DNA of 64,000 bases from Portulaca oleracea (GCA_029582165.1 CM055877.1:4198023-4262022), one strand, 5' to 3'; shown: positions 1 through 11,198, counted from the first letter of the stretch. Translations and numbers: made by a program. Notes: a model not told the origin generated them from the sequence alone.

Positions 1-59
1 TGTATGGAGGTTATAGTGTTAAAATAGGTGTGTCAAACAGCAAGGTTGGGAAATATGGG

Positions 60-1267
60 GCTGTGTGCCAACCAAGCTGTAAGTTCAAGGTTTATGTTTC
101 ATGGGATAAGAGGCTGAGGACTTTTGTGGTGAGATCTGCTAACACCATCATGCTTGCATTAGGAGCATGACAAAGAACTGTCAGTTGAAAGCCCCTTGGG
201 TAGCACAACACTACCTTGCAAGGTATAAGGAAAGGCCTCATTGGCCTTCAAAAGAACTGAAAGCCCAAGTGATGCAGGAGTTTGGGTTGGAGATAGCAAG
301 GTGGTTCTGTTATGATGTGAAAAAAAGAGCTCACAAGATGTTGCATGGTTCAATGAAGTCCCACTACTGCAAGATTGAGAGTTATTTGGAAGCACTCAAG
401 GCTGCTGCACCTGACAGCAAATTCAAATTATGTACCAATCCAGATGGTCAAAGTGATGTTCCTGAGTTCCACAGGCTGTTCTTGTGTTTTCATGGGATGA
501 AGGAAGGGTTTGATGCAGACCTGTTATTTGCATCGATGGTGCTTTCCTGAAAACATTCCTGGGTGGGTGTCTGTTGGCTGCCATAGGAATAGATGGAAAC
601 AATCAAATGTTTCCCATTGCATGGGCTATTATAGAAGGGGAGAGCAATGACAGTTGGGAATGGTTCCTGTTGAACTTGCAAGAAAGCCTAGGGGGATCTG
701 ATGGCTCTGGTTTGGTGCGAGAAAGACCAGGGAAGCTCACAAGGCATGGAAGGGTGATGGTTTGTTCAATTTGCAATTCTCAAGTCACACTAAAAGGAAG
801 TGTCCCTACAAAGATGACCCCCGATACACCCAAGATCCAAACATCCCACCTCCAGCAAAGAGAGGAAGGGGAAGGTCAAGGAGGAATCCATTGCAGCCTC
901 GTGAGTCCCAGCGTGACGGCTCAACAACCATCACCGCAGAGGTGATAACAGTGGCAGAGGTAATGGCAATGGCAGGGGTGATTTGACAACTGCCAAGGGT
1001 GATGGGACACAAACCACTGGGAGGGGAGCTGCACAAGGTAGGGGCAGAGGTAGAGGCATGGGCAGAGGCAGAGGGCAAGGACCTGTGATTGGAGTTGGGA
1101 GGATGTTTCAAACAGAAGATGACACAGGGTATGTTCCAAGAAGGGGAGCTTATAGGGGTTCTGGATCTGGTGGAAGAGGTGTTTCTTCCGTGCAGATCTG
1201 GATCTGGCCCAGTAGGGAGGTCATGGCAGAGGAGGGGCTGAAGACAGAGGTAGAGGAAGAGGAATGA
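60..1267 (+). pseudogene. Broken MULE (MuDR/MURA-type) transposase
   Basis: Fragments of a Mutator-like transposase lie in order on the + strand, in several frames. First comes the end of the N-terminal DNA-binding region (about 60-160, a Cys-poor zinc-finger remnant). After a frame change, 140-515 carries the conserved block before the catalytic domain (HACIRSMTKNCQLKAPWVAQ onward). After another small deletion near 520, 530-690 carries the start of the DDE catalytic core, including CIDGAFLKT, GGCLLAAIGIDGNNQ and FPIAWAIIEGES. The rest of the core is deleted: by 760-830 the sequence is already in the C-terminal zinc knuckle (CSIC, HTKRKCP, split by a frameshift), followed by an Arg/Gly-rich tail at 1000-1267. 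It cannot encode an active enzyme. The left end of the element is outside the window. Confidence 0.85.
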
Positions 1268-1785
1268 TGGGCAATATTGGGGATTGGTTCAATTGTAGCA
1301 ATGGGAGAGGGGTAAGTTTTTATTGCTTCTCACCAAACTTATGTATTTAATTTTCCTTTATTTTTTGTTAATGATTTTTTAGGGTTCAATAAGCCAACTT
1401 GTTTCCCCACTTTTTCCATTGGATAGGTGGTTGGTGATGTTGCTGGTGGAGGACCACAAAGTGAAGGGAATGGTCAACAAAGTGGGGCATCACAATCCTA
1501 AAGATTCTCCATGCCAGCACCCACTTTTTTTTTGTTGGAAGAAGATATTGTTTTCAATGCTCAAAAGATGCTTCCATACTGATGTTTTTGTAGTAGCAAA
1601 CCCTAGAACTCTATATTGCTGTAATTAAGTTGGTCGTGTTGTATATTTGGGAGTAATTGATGCCATTTTGTGATTGAAACACATGGAATCTTTTGGCTGT
1701 AATTTGGATGATGTTATTCAGTCAATGTAATCAGATGTTTTTGTCATCTGTTTTGCTCTAAATCTGTCATATGTTTTTGTCTACA

Positions 1786-2020
1786 CCTGTTTTTCAATTT
1801 TATATGCGTCAGTTTCAATAATATGAAGTTTATATAATACAATTCTCAATAACATGGACTTCCAAATGTGAAACCATTAATAATATAAAGTTTAAGTATT
1901 CAATGTTATAGTAATATGAACTTTTGAATTGTCAGTCAGAATAATATACACTTTTCATCTGTCACTTTCAATAATATAAACTATTATCTACAACTGTCTT
2001 ATTAACATGAATTATTCCAT
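1786..2020. repeat. Degenerate 31-bp tandem repeat (MULE subterminal array)
   Basis: The motif AATAATATGAACTTT (degenerate) starts at 1817, 1848, 1879, 1910, 1940, 1970 and 2001, so the spacing is 30-31 bp throughout. A further weak copy is near 2052. The same motif in inverted orientation recurs at the element end (3184-3262). Together the two arrays bracket the small minus-strand gene at 2250-2872. Confidence 0.75.
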
Positions 2021-2249
2021 TTGATGTGATTTACCAACTGTTTTTTGTCACAAAATATGAACTACATCAAGTCATGAACTGACAACAGTTAATGCAACTG
2101 ATCCATTCATTCAATTTGCCATTCATTGTTCACCAAATTACAACTCCTATCCACTCCAAGATGCTTACATCCACAAAATTCATCACTGCCCACCCTAAAC
2201 TACCCCACATAGTTCAGATTAACAACCTGACTTTGTACCCACCCAAATC

Positions 2250-2872
2250 TTACATCCACTTTGAAACCAGGACAACCAGTAACATACCAAAAACTATGCC
2301 TAAAACCTCCATTGAAGACCTGTTAAAGGCCTTCTTCTTCTTCAGCATGACAATTTCTTCCTCTGCCTTGATTCTCTTTTCTTTTTCCTTTGCAAGTTTC
2401 TTCTTCAAGCCCACATTCACCTCCTTCAAGTGAGCAACACTTCCAATTTCTGACAACAATTGTTCAATCCTCTCATTCAGCATCTTGTTCTGCTCCACCA
2501 AACCTTCAACAGTTCCAATTTCAACTTCCCCAACCAAATCCTTTTCCCATTTGAAGAATCCACAGTCAAGGTGCTTCGACTGAAACCAGACCAAGAAGTT
2601 AGTTCAATTTCTGGAAAAATCATCCCAAAACCCAAATCCGAAAAAAAAAAACCCTAATTTCAACCCCCATCCCTCCGATACGAAAATCATACGCAAAAAC
2701 CTCAAATTTTAGGGTTTACCTTCCACATTGGACATCCATAGAACCCTAACCCAGCATTTTCTCCCCTTCGACAAATCTTACGCACAGCAGGGATCCCGTG
2801 TTCACACTTTATCCTTCCATGGTTCGCAGTCCACCTAGAGGAAGCCCCACTCGAAACTCCATCAGACTTCAT
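2250..2872 (-). CDS. GRF-type zinc finger, coiled-coil, membrane-anchored protein carried by the MULE
   Basis: Two exons on the minus strand: 2872-2720 (51 codons) and 2579-2250, joined by a GT-AG intron of 140 nt, giving 160 aa with no disruption. Exon 1 encodes the first half of a GRF zinc finger (C-E-H-G, then C, then GFYGCPMW). Exon 2 completes it with HLDCGFFKWEKD. The finger is followed by a leucine/lysine-rich coiled coil (roughly residues 75-135) and a C-terminal hydrophobic helix (VLGIVFGMLLVVLVSKW) that should anchor the protein in a membrane with the rest facing the cytosol or nucleoplasm. GRF fingers bind single-stranded nucleic acid in APE2, TOP3A and NEIL3. The gene lies inside the MULE, convergent with the transposase, before the right terminus. 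Function is unknown; a role as accessory protein of the element is inference. It could also be a host gene captured by the element. Confidence 0.7.
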
Positions 2873-3183
2873 CACTTCGAAATTCGAAATTCGAAGATGG
2901 AGCTTTGCAGAAGATGAGCAAAAAAAATTTCAAACCCAGATCTGGGCTGTGAAGACTGACGATGAAGATGAAGGAAAGAGACAGGAGTTAATTTTAGGTA
3001 AAATGGTTGTTAGTGAAATAAGTGAAGGAGGGAAAACTTTGCTGACATGACAATTTTTTAACTCATAATCTGACCTGGCAAAGCAAGAGAGCAAAGACCA
3101 CGTGCCTGTCCTGCCAACACAGCTTTCCGGCGAGTCAAAAATTCACTAACTCGGTGGCGTGTTACTGTATCCAACAGGGGGTC

Positions 3184-3272
3184 AAAGTTCGTATTATTAA
3201 GAATCAAATCGAAAGTTCGTATTATTAAGTCTTATATGGCCCAAAGTTCGTATTATTAGAATCCAATTACCC
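3184..3272 (-). mobile_element. Right terminus of the MULE with phased boxes
   Basis: Three copies of AAAGTTCGTATTATTA start at 3184, 3212 and 3243, ending in AATCCAATTACCC at 3272. Read from the outside in, the end is GGGTAATTGGATTCTAATA. The same outer 20 bp, one base different, ends another element at 8813. Confidence 0.65.
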
Positions 3273-3277
3273 ATTAT

Positions 3278-3544
3278 TATTCCCTTGGTTCTAGATTAAT
3301 TATCACTTGATAAATGTTATACGGTTTTTATAGTTTTTCTTTATTGAGAATTTTTTATAATATTTTATTAAAAGATTACAATATTATAATCGATTTTATG
3401 ATAGTAAATTTTCATTATAAATCTAATGATAGTACTCTGTATAGCAAAACAGTGTGTATGATAAAAAAATTAATGGTAAAAGCTTTTAAAATTTGTTTGA
3501 CACGTAGATTAAAACTGACAATTAACATGGGAATAGAGGGAGTA
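3278..3544. mobile_element. Stowaway-like MITE
   Basis: The right end, GGGAATAGAGGGAGTA, is the reverse complement of the eroded left end, TATTCCCTTGGTTCTAG. The interior is AT-rich. Stowaways are non-autonomous Tc1/mariner elements that insert at TA. It sits 5 bp outside the MULE end. Confidence 0.6.
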
Positions 3545-3751
3545 TCTGTGTACGTGGATAAAGAGTTTTCCCCCCTCTATTTTTGTGAGCTGTATATGCC
3601 AATTATATGTTTTTGGGAAATATAATGTCGACACAAAACTGAAATGATACCTTGTTTTTCAACTTGCGTGCCCAATTCAATTACGCAATAGTATATACAA
3701 AATACCCCAATACAAAAGTTGCATTTTCATTTTATTGAAAGAGATTCCTTT

Positions 3752-4735
3752 TAAAGCTACCCGCGTTGGCCAAAATTTGGGTTCGGAAAAATTTGGGTCG
3801 GACAAATTCGACCAACGTCGAAAGATCAAATCATGTTTTGGAAGGTTTAATGTGTGTTTTGATGGTTGTACTAAAGTATTATTTCAATGTTTGGGTGAGT
3901 GTCATGTATGGGGTTTAAGTGTAAGTTTATTTGATGGTTTGTGTTGGTTGTTGTGTTTGGTGTTCGTGTTTGCCTTGTCCCGAGTGGGGACGGTGGTAAT
4001 ACCTCAACCCGTGTTTTTCCGCTGCGCTGTTCACAGGTTTTACAAGTAATTAATGGTAATATTGTGTTTATAGGTGTTGGGGTGTTACAGTTGTGGTATT
4101 TTGAATAAGAAAGGCTGTGTTCGGCAGTAGCGTTTTTTGGGGTAACGTTAAGCGTTTTGACCAAGTCAAAACTCTAATTGCATAAATATTAGCATTCGAG
4201 CTAGCGTTTTGAGGAGCGTTTAACACTTTAAGGAGCGTTTTGTGGAACGCTAATAAAGTTAACGTTTAGCGTTTGGAGTAACGTTTCAAATTTTTCAGTC
4301 AAAAAATACCCTTTGAAAATTTTATCTTTGAAAATTATTGATATCCTTTTACGTCAATTCACATTAATCTGTTAATTCAACCGCTAAATTTACCGAACAC
4401 AATTCTCATTTGAACAGTCATCCGCTATACGCTGCTTGAACTGCTATCCGCTGCTTAAACCGTTATCCGCTACATAAACCTCTATTCGCTATCTAAAACA
4501 CTAATTTTGCCGAACAGGTCCAAAGTCTTGTCTGAATCCAGTTTTATTTCGGATCAAACGGGTTGAACAACTCAGACGAAGCTAAAATCGAGTTCGGACA
4601 ATAGAAGAAAGAGAGGTTTGATATACGGTTATTCGGTCGATTAATATCAAAATTCAGACGAAAAAGACCCAATTTTTCTGAGTCGAACAATTTGAATATT
4701 TTAGGTCGGACAAAATTTTGCCAACTCTAAGAGCT
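3752..4735. mobile_element. MULE-type MITE split by later insertions
   Basis: The left part (about 3762-3835, GGCCAAAATTTGGGTTCGG) and the right part (about 4520-4730, GGTCGGACAAAATTTTGCCA) match the two ends of the intact 255-bp copy at 12188. The intervening ~690 bp is unrelated. It includes a second foldback element at about 4112-4515, with inverted ends GTTCGGCAGTAGCG and TTTTGCCGAACAGG. Target duplications are not clear here. Confidence 0.5.
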
Positions 4736-4739
4736 ATTG

Positions 4740-7060
4740 TGCTCCATATAAACAAAGTATAGTGATGGTATCAAAAGAATTTAATGGACCTTTCTATTTT
4801 TTGCATTAAAGTAAATTTATAACTATTACGGGTAGGGTTTGGCATCAAACTTGATCCTCATTAGGCCGAATTAGTTAGGTCATTTAAAATAGGATTAATA
4901 AAAAAAAAACGAGATTTATAACAGTTTGATCCGTTTAAGCATACTAATGAGTTGGACAATTAACCATATCATGTTTTTTTCTAAATTATTTTTATAGTAA
5001 GGAATCTTAGATGTTAATATAATGAATTTTTAAGAGTAATGCACTGTAATAAACCAACTTTTAATATTGTAAAGTACCCGCTTTTTAGATTTATTTAATG
5101 TTAATGTATTAATCTTTAGTGATGATGAATCAAATTGGACATTATTAATATACCACCGTTGTTAGTGTATTAGCGTCCTATTTTATTCATCATCATCAAA
5201 AACAAGTACGAGAATGATAAATAGATCCAAAAAGTTGTGCGTATGAACTCTAAAAGGAAACTCAAACCTAAAAAAAAAAACTTGAGAGGCTTGATTTTCC
5301 AATACCAAACTCCGAACTTATCAATAAATTAGTACCATCATAAATTTCAATTTTAAAAAAGAGAAGAAAATCGCACATACAGGTGACAATATTAATACAC
5401 AATTAAAACAATACGCATAAGCTTTTTACAAAAAAAAATATATTCATTAATTAGTTTTTCCTCCACCAAATTTACAATTATAATATATTAATCCTAATCT
5501 TAAAAATAGATTAAGGTAAAATCCAAGAGATAGTATAGACTTTCATATATGACATATATTATTGTTCTATATTTTCTTTAATAATTTTGAAAAGAAAATA
5601 AATGTTTATTGACTTTATGGTGAAAAAAGAGATTTAAATTAATAATTGCATAAGCCACTTAGGCATCTTATGGATTTAAGTAAACGTAGAATATAAAGAA
5701 TCAAAATTTTTCTCAAGGTATAGTATAAGATAAAATATTGGGATCATTGTGAATATTTACAACAATTAAAATATCATTCCTTATTTAAAGAAATGGTGAA
5801 CGAGTTACATATAAAATCGTCATCACCAAATACATAAATTGTACGTTCATAATAATTATAGACCTTAAATTCTTGAATTTTTTTTACCTTAGTCAATTAT
5901 ATAAATCTAATAAATAATGAATACATTATATAGTGATATTAATTCTAATATATATTCGAGGAAAACAAAAAATAAATGAATAGAATAAATGACATCAACC
6001 TTAAAATTATGAAATTATCATATACGATCAAATTTAAATTAATATCAATACCACATTTCAAATTATTTTTTAAATTTAAATTCCCTCTCTTTCACCCGTT
6101 TTCTCCCAACAAAATGAATTTGTTCATTATCTATTCTTAAAACAACTATCTCTCTTTGTTATAAAACAAAAAAAAAAAGATAATTGTAACTTTGTTTTAG
6201 TTGATGTTGTGATTGTATAATTATATGTTTAAATTTTAAAATTAGTTATTATTTTATTTTTTATTAATTATTTATTACTAAATACCAGTGCTTGAATTTG
6301 TAATTTCTCTATCCTTTTTTATTTTAATTATACTTAAGTATTTCTTATTTATTTAGTGAAAACAAATTTAAAAATATTATATTTACAACGTACACACGTA
6401 GTTTTTGTTATCTTAAACATTTATTCCGATGTAAAATTAAATGTTTTTTCAGGGGTGTTATTGAGAAAGATTTGGAAGCGATGATAGAGATGCGTGCAAT
6501 TATTCAAATTTGCCAATAAACAAAATTTACTATTGTTCTTTGTTATGTGTAATTAAAGCAAAGTTATAACATATAGTTCTTCATTTTTTAATATTCTAAA
6601 TTGGAAAAAATATTTAAATAAGATTTTCTAATTTAATCCACATATATTGACTTTATACACATATGTTGATTTTTTAATTATGAAATATTTAAGGAGTCAA
6701 TATGTAAAAACTTTAGAAAAATAAATTATTTAATCAAGATTTTCCAATATATCATCAATATATATGAAAAGTAAATAATTTTAATTTTAATTAAATTAAC
6801 ACAAATAATTTTCTCAATAATAATACTAGTAAAATTTAGTAATTAATAATCTGCCCATATATATTGCACCGGATATTCAACACTAGAATAATTATTATAA
6901 TAATCTACTTACATTAATACACTGCATTTCAATATCAGGTCGCTCAAGGATGGGCCAATTTATTAGATTAAGAAAGCCCATCCCGGATTGATATGGGCTG
7001 CTTAGTTCATGGATTCACTAGCCCATCTCTAATATTCTTCAGCAACTACTCCCAGCAATA
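4740..7060. other. AT-rich intergenic DNA, no gene seen
   Basis: Very AT-rich sequence with short frames only and no recognisable coding homology, tRNA or clear terminal repeats. Confidence 0.6.
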
Positions 7061-7077
7061 ATCTGGATTGCGCATCA

Positions 7078-7440
7078 CTAATTTTTTTTTGAAATTAAAC
7101 ATAACGATTTCATTAATAGAAAGTCATACGACACTAACAATGAAAATCGTGATGGAACAATTGTTGATCTCAAACATAAATATGAAATTCAACTTCCAAA
7201 AAACTAATACTAATCTTGCTGACGTTCGGCTCCGATATCATCAATACTCTGCATCTTTCTTCGACGACTCTACATCTTTACCATTGATGGAGAACCTCAC
7301 AACCCGTGCTATATCGATTTGAAAGTCGATCTTCATCCAACGTATTAGACCACACCAACTGAACAAAAAAAAAAATCTAGAAAGAGACTAAAACCCTAAA
7401 TAAGGGTACAAAAAAACTCTTACAAAAGAAGAGACTAATT
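7078..7440 (-). mobile_element. Possible LINE 3' end
   Basis: A T-run at 7081-7090 leads into sequence that on the minus strand reads TTTCTATTAATGAAATCG...A(n). This is typical of plant L1-type 3' ends. I could not recognise any reverse transcriptase in the adjoining sequence. Confidence 0.25.
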
Positions 7441-7599
7441 TTGTTTGCAAATGACAAAATGTCCCCACAAGAAATACATGATGTCCACAGTTAATTAGCA
7501 ACACTCATATAGGGGTTGATGATCACAGATAATCTTGTTGATGTTCACTATGTGAGTTATGAAAGTTCACAGTTAAATGTATTCATCACACACATATAT

Positions 7600-7990
7600 C
7601 ATTGATGTCGTTGATGTTCATTTGTGAAGAGTGAGAGAATCCATCATTTTAGATTGTGGACATTAAGTATTACCAAACAGGACATCACGCATGTGGACTG
7701 TAGACAGGGCATTCATCATGTAATGATGGGAATCCATTTTTTATTGTGGACATCAAGTATTACTAAAAATGACAATGCGTTTATGGACAGTGGACATCAT
7801 GTTTTTAGATTATGGACATTAAAAAATAACCGCAGTGGACATCAAGTATTAACATTATTGACTCACAATACACTCAAACACATTAATACTTGGCCTTGAA
7901 ATTTCATGAAGTGGACATCTAGTTTTGTCTACGTGAACTTCAAGTATAAATTTCAGTGGACATCTAGTTTTGTCTATCTAAACTTGGTCT
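7600..7990. repeat. Irregular GTGGACATC repeat cluster
   Basis: The phrase GTGGACATCAAGTATTA or a variant recurs about ten times at irregular spacing. The last two copies (from 7911 and 7957) are 46 bp apart and nearly identical over about 23 bp. The cluster lies just upstream of the LINE fragment and may be its 5' region. Confidence 0.5.
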
Positions 7991-8021
7991 TTCAACTTGT
8001 TATCTGCATGCATAATTATAG

Positions 8022-8370
8022 TTTGAGAGATGAAGGTGTATATTGGTTGACAGAGCTCTTTAACGACATCATTAGGATGTCTAGCATGCCAGAGGAGTGG
8101 AGCAGTAGTATAGTGGTACCACTATACAAAAATAAAGGGGACATTCAATGTTGTAATAATTATAAAGGGATTAAGCTACTTAGTCATACAATGAAGATCT
8201 GGGAACGAGTGATTGAGAGAAGGCTGAGAGAGACTGTTTATGTGTCTGAAAATCAGTTTGGCTTTATGCCTTGCAGGTCAACGATAGAAGCTATTCATCT
8301 CTTATGCGGGCTGATGGAGCAATATAGGGAAAGGATACAGGATCTCCATATGGTGTTAATAGATTTAGAA
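8022..8370 (+). pseudogene. RTE-type LINE reverse transcriptase fragment
   Basis: The translation contains hallmarks of non-LTR reverse transcriptase: MPEEWSSSIVVPLYKNKGD (finger motif), NNYKGIKLLSHTMKIWERVI, ENQFGFMPCRST, and the start of the catalytic A-block at VLIDLEK. The homology stops exactly there, where an inverted-repeat element begins at 8371; the catalytic aspartates are absent. The wording is closest to the RTE clade. It is a truncated, inactive fragment. Confidence 0.85.
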
Positions 8371-8727
8371 AAAATAAAATTGGATTGTAGTGGGATATTT
8401 TCGAGTGAATTATAGATTTTGTGTTGCATTTGATTCAAAACTTAGTATATCACTTTACAATGTTTTTTAATGAATTTACAGCGTTTCTCCCAATTATTAT
8501 TTATTTTTTTACTATTTTTTACGATTTTTTCACTTTTATTATTTTTAAAAAATCATAATAATTATTCGGAGTCTCAAAAAAATAATTTAAAAAATGTTTT
8601 AGAAACTACAATTCATTAACTTTCTAGGGGCAGGAACGAAAAAAACAAAAACAATATAGTGTAGGAATGAAAAAAATAAGAAGAATGTAGAGGTGGATTT
8701 GGTACCACTACAATCCAATTTTATTTT
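8371..8727. mobile_element. Foldback element interrupting the LINE fragment
   Basis: The left end, AAAATAAAATTGGATTGTAG (8371-8390, continuing TGG), is the exact inverse of CTACAATCCAATTTTATTTT at the right end (to 8727). No target duplication could be identified. The right boundary adjoins a MULE-like terminus. Confidence 0.55.
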
Positions 8728-8811
8728 TTTTTGGACCACCAGAATACAAGGTGAAAGTACGGTCCACCATTGTCCAATTGGTGAAAGTAGGGATTATTAG
8801 AATCCAATTAT

Positions 8812-8813
<2 letters not shown>
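8728..8813 (-). mobile_element. Second MULE-like terminus
   Basis: GGTGAAAGTA boxes start at 8750 and 8781 (31 bp apart). The end, ATTATTAGAATCCAATTATCC, matches the MULE end at 3272 in sequence and orientation. Confidence 0.5.

Positions 8814-8850
<37 letters not shown>
8814..8850. repeat. (TA)n microsatellite
   Basis: About 18 uninterrupted TA units immediately follow the MULE-like end. Confidence 0.95.
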
Positions 8851-8852
<2 letters not shown>

Positions 8853-9099
8853 TTTGGTTAAAAAAAAATTCTACGCAAAAATTAATACAAAAATATTGTA
8901 AATTAACTAGTTAAAAAAAATAAAGAACATTAGGAGTTATTGGGCTTATGGACTAGGAAATTTGGCCCTCTGCTGAATCACTTATGCTATTGCTCTCTGG
9001 CTCACAGTCTCACTAAGACACTCACTGGGCAGTGGGCGCCGGGCGGGCGTTGGGCAGCCCAGACTTTTTTTTTATTTAATAGAGATTTTTTGATGTTTA

Positions 9100-9262
9100 A
9101 TAGAAATTAATGCGGTTCCGGTTCACCGGTGAAACCGCACCGTTAAAGCCGGTGCACCGGTTTTTAAAAACCGGGTGATTCGGTTCCGGTTTAAGGTATT
9201 AGCGCACCGTTTCGTCCGGTGCACCGCTTCGGCGCACTGAAACCGCACCGTTTCCACCCCTA
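9100..9262. repeat. ACCGGT/CGGTTCCGG-rich repeat
   Basis: A locally GC-rich block built from words such as CGGTTCCGGTTCACCGGTG and GTGCACCGGTTT, ending AAACCGCACCGTTTCCACCC. It resembles the internal repeats of small DNA transposons. No gene is present. Confidence 0.4.
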
Positions 9263-10130
9263 CCTACCACATCAACCATTATTACCATAAATTTTACCAT
9301 ATTTTACCATAACATTATCACACTTTCTACAACATTGTCATATCATACCATCTACCGCACCCAATTTGTCGTACAAAACAACATGGCTTGAAAGTGTCTT
9401 AGATAAAACAATTATAAACAAATTTCGAAATAAAATTTTACTAACACAATAGTGTTATTAGTTATTACTGTGTTACCCAAAATTTCCAAATGCACCTATC
9501 AACATCAACTTGAATAGAGTATCTCAATCATCCTCATTAATCACTACCAGACCTATTAATTCGGACGGACGAGTCGATTTCGATATCGGGTCAGGTCGGT
9601 TAGATCAATTTCTGCCAGCTCTAGCCACTACTCACTACCCTACCAACACCACAATCCACACCTAAAGAGTTAAAAAAATGTTGGTTGTACAATACACTTT
9701 GTCTCCACCCATAACCCTATTGTCTATTTGTCCCAATATTTGGAGCATCTAATGTATGCCCCTCAACTCTTCCCTAAACAAAACAAAGAGTGGGGTTATA
9801 TTCCCTTCAAAGCACACACTCACACACATACACACAAACACTCACAGTATACTCAACAACTCAAGGTGTTGTTTGTTTGTTTGGTTTTGGCAAGGACATG
9901 TTTGTATGGGAGTTTTGGTGTGGAAAACCACACAAACAAACCTCATTCCCATCCCACTCCAACAAGAGACAAAAACAAAGAGGTTTGTTGCTCTGTTTGT
10001 TGCCCACAAAACTCCAATATTCCTCTAAAAGCTACCCAAAACAAGACAAAGCAAAGAGGACAATGACAAAATGGGATTTAATGCAAAAATTTGACCAACT
10101 TTCTCTGCAACGGCAAACAAACCCTAACTG
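9263..10130. other. Intergenic DNA, no gene seen
   Basis: Contains a partial copy of the GGTCGG-rich MITE at about 9560-9632, then a CA-rich stretch (9811-9850). Frames here are short and overlapping, with no recognisable protein. Confidence 0.5.
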
Positions 10131-10139
10131 AGTGAGGAA

Positions 10140-10368
10140 AGGGTGTGTTTTTCTGCGTGTTGTTTAGCCTTCCCCCCCTTTTAACCTGCTCTAGTGCTCT
10201 ACCACCGCTTTTAATGGATAAGGATCATACAACAAACTGAAGTTTCTCTCGAATTTGTTGAGATTCGTTTCTGGGTTTTTCAGTTTTTCAGAAACCCAGT
10301 TGGGAGTTGTCCACCCTGTTGTTCAAGCTTGTGAGCGAGCTCACTCTGTTGAGCTGAAACTCCTACTG
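10140..10368 (+). other. Possible non-coding leader exon of SCL3
   Basis: A CT- and GC-richer patch ends at a good splice donor (CTACTG|GTAATG at 10368/10369). A matching acceptor (CTGCAG) sits at 12507, three bases before the chosen SCL3 start codon. A spliced leader with an intron of about 2.1 kb would explain both. This is inference from splice signals only. Confidence 0.3.
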
Positions 10369-10979
10369 GTAATGCTCTGTTTTTCGTTTCTTGTTGTCAT
10401 GTTGTGTGTTGTGATAAACTTGGCTTCTTGGTGGAATTTGTTTGGTTTCCTGTGTCAAATTCATGGGTAAAAAATATTTTGGTAAAAGTTAAATTTCGAT
10501 TATTTTTAGTAATTTTTGATTATTTTTGGTAAATTTTGATAAATTTATGTTAATATATCAAAATTAATTTATTTTTGTTTTTAACTTTGATAATTTTAGT
10601 AAATTTTGATAAATTTTGGTAATTTTAGGCAAAAATGAAAATTTTTTGGTAAACTAGCGTTACCCATAAATTCCATCGGACACTAAATTTGAGTGAATGA
10701 AATAGTGCAATTAAATTTGAGTGGTGTTTGATGATGATTGAGGTGTTTTGTTTATGCTCTGTCTTAACATTTGCTTTGTTGATTTTGGACTGTAAACATT
10801 TATGAATAACATGATATATTCATGTTTGTGAAACATTTGCGAATGCTTTTTATATTTGAAGTTTAGATGTTGCGAAGACTCTATTTATTTTGTCCAAATA
10901 AATGTGGGGTATTGAGATTTGAACCTGAAACTGGAACCATCTTTATTAAAATTGATAATTGAAGACCCATTAATAATTT

Positions 10980-11198
10980 TACTACCTCCGTCCCTAAATA
11001 ATTGTCCATTTGACTAAACTTTGACCGTTGATTACTCACAAATTACAATGAGTTACAATATAAAATTGATATCATTGTAATTTTTAGTACATTATCTTTC
11101 TAATGACGATAATTTCATATTGTAACTCATTGTAATTTGTGAGTAATCAATGGTCAAAATTTAATTAAATGGACAATTATTTAGGGACAGAGGTAGTA
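10980..11198. mobile_element. Stowaway MITE, near-perfect palindrome
   Basis: Ends TACTACCTCCGTCCCTAAAT and its inverse GGGACAGAGGTAGTA. Almost the whole 219 bp folds back on itself (for example TTGATTACTCACAAATTAC against GTAATTTGTGAGTAATCAA). Confidence 0.85.

Noticed and set aside
2092..2433. Plus-strand frame over the GRF zinc-finger gene
   Set aside because: Antisense of a leucine/lysine-rich coiled coil gives an artificial Ser/Phe-rich frame.
3735..4164. Overlapping frames of about 100 aa on both strands
   Set aside because: They lie in nested MITE sequence and match nothing recognisable.
7600..7990. CRISPR-like array
   Set aside because: The repeated phrases are irregularly spaced and imperfect, and the genome is a plant nuclear one.
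9728..10131. Three overlapping + frames of 90-113 aa
   Set aside because: Low-complexity CA/AC-rich sequence; none shows a domain, and all three frames being open argues against coding.
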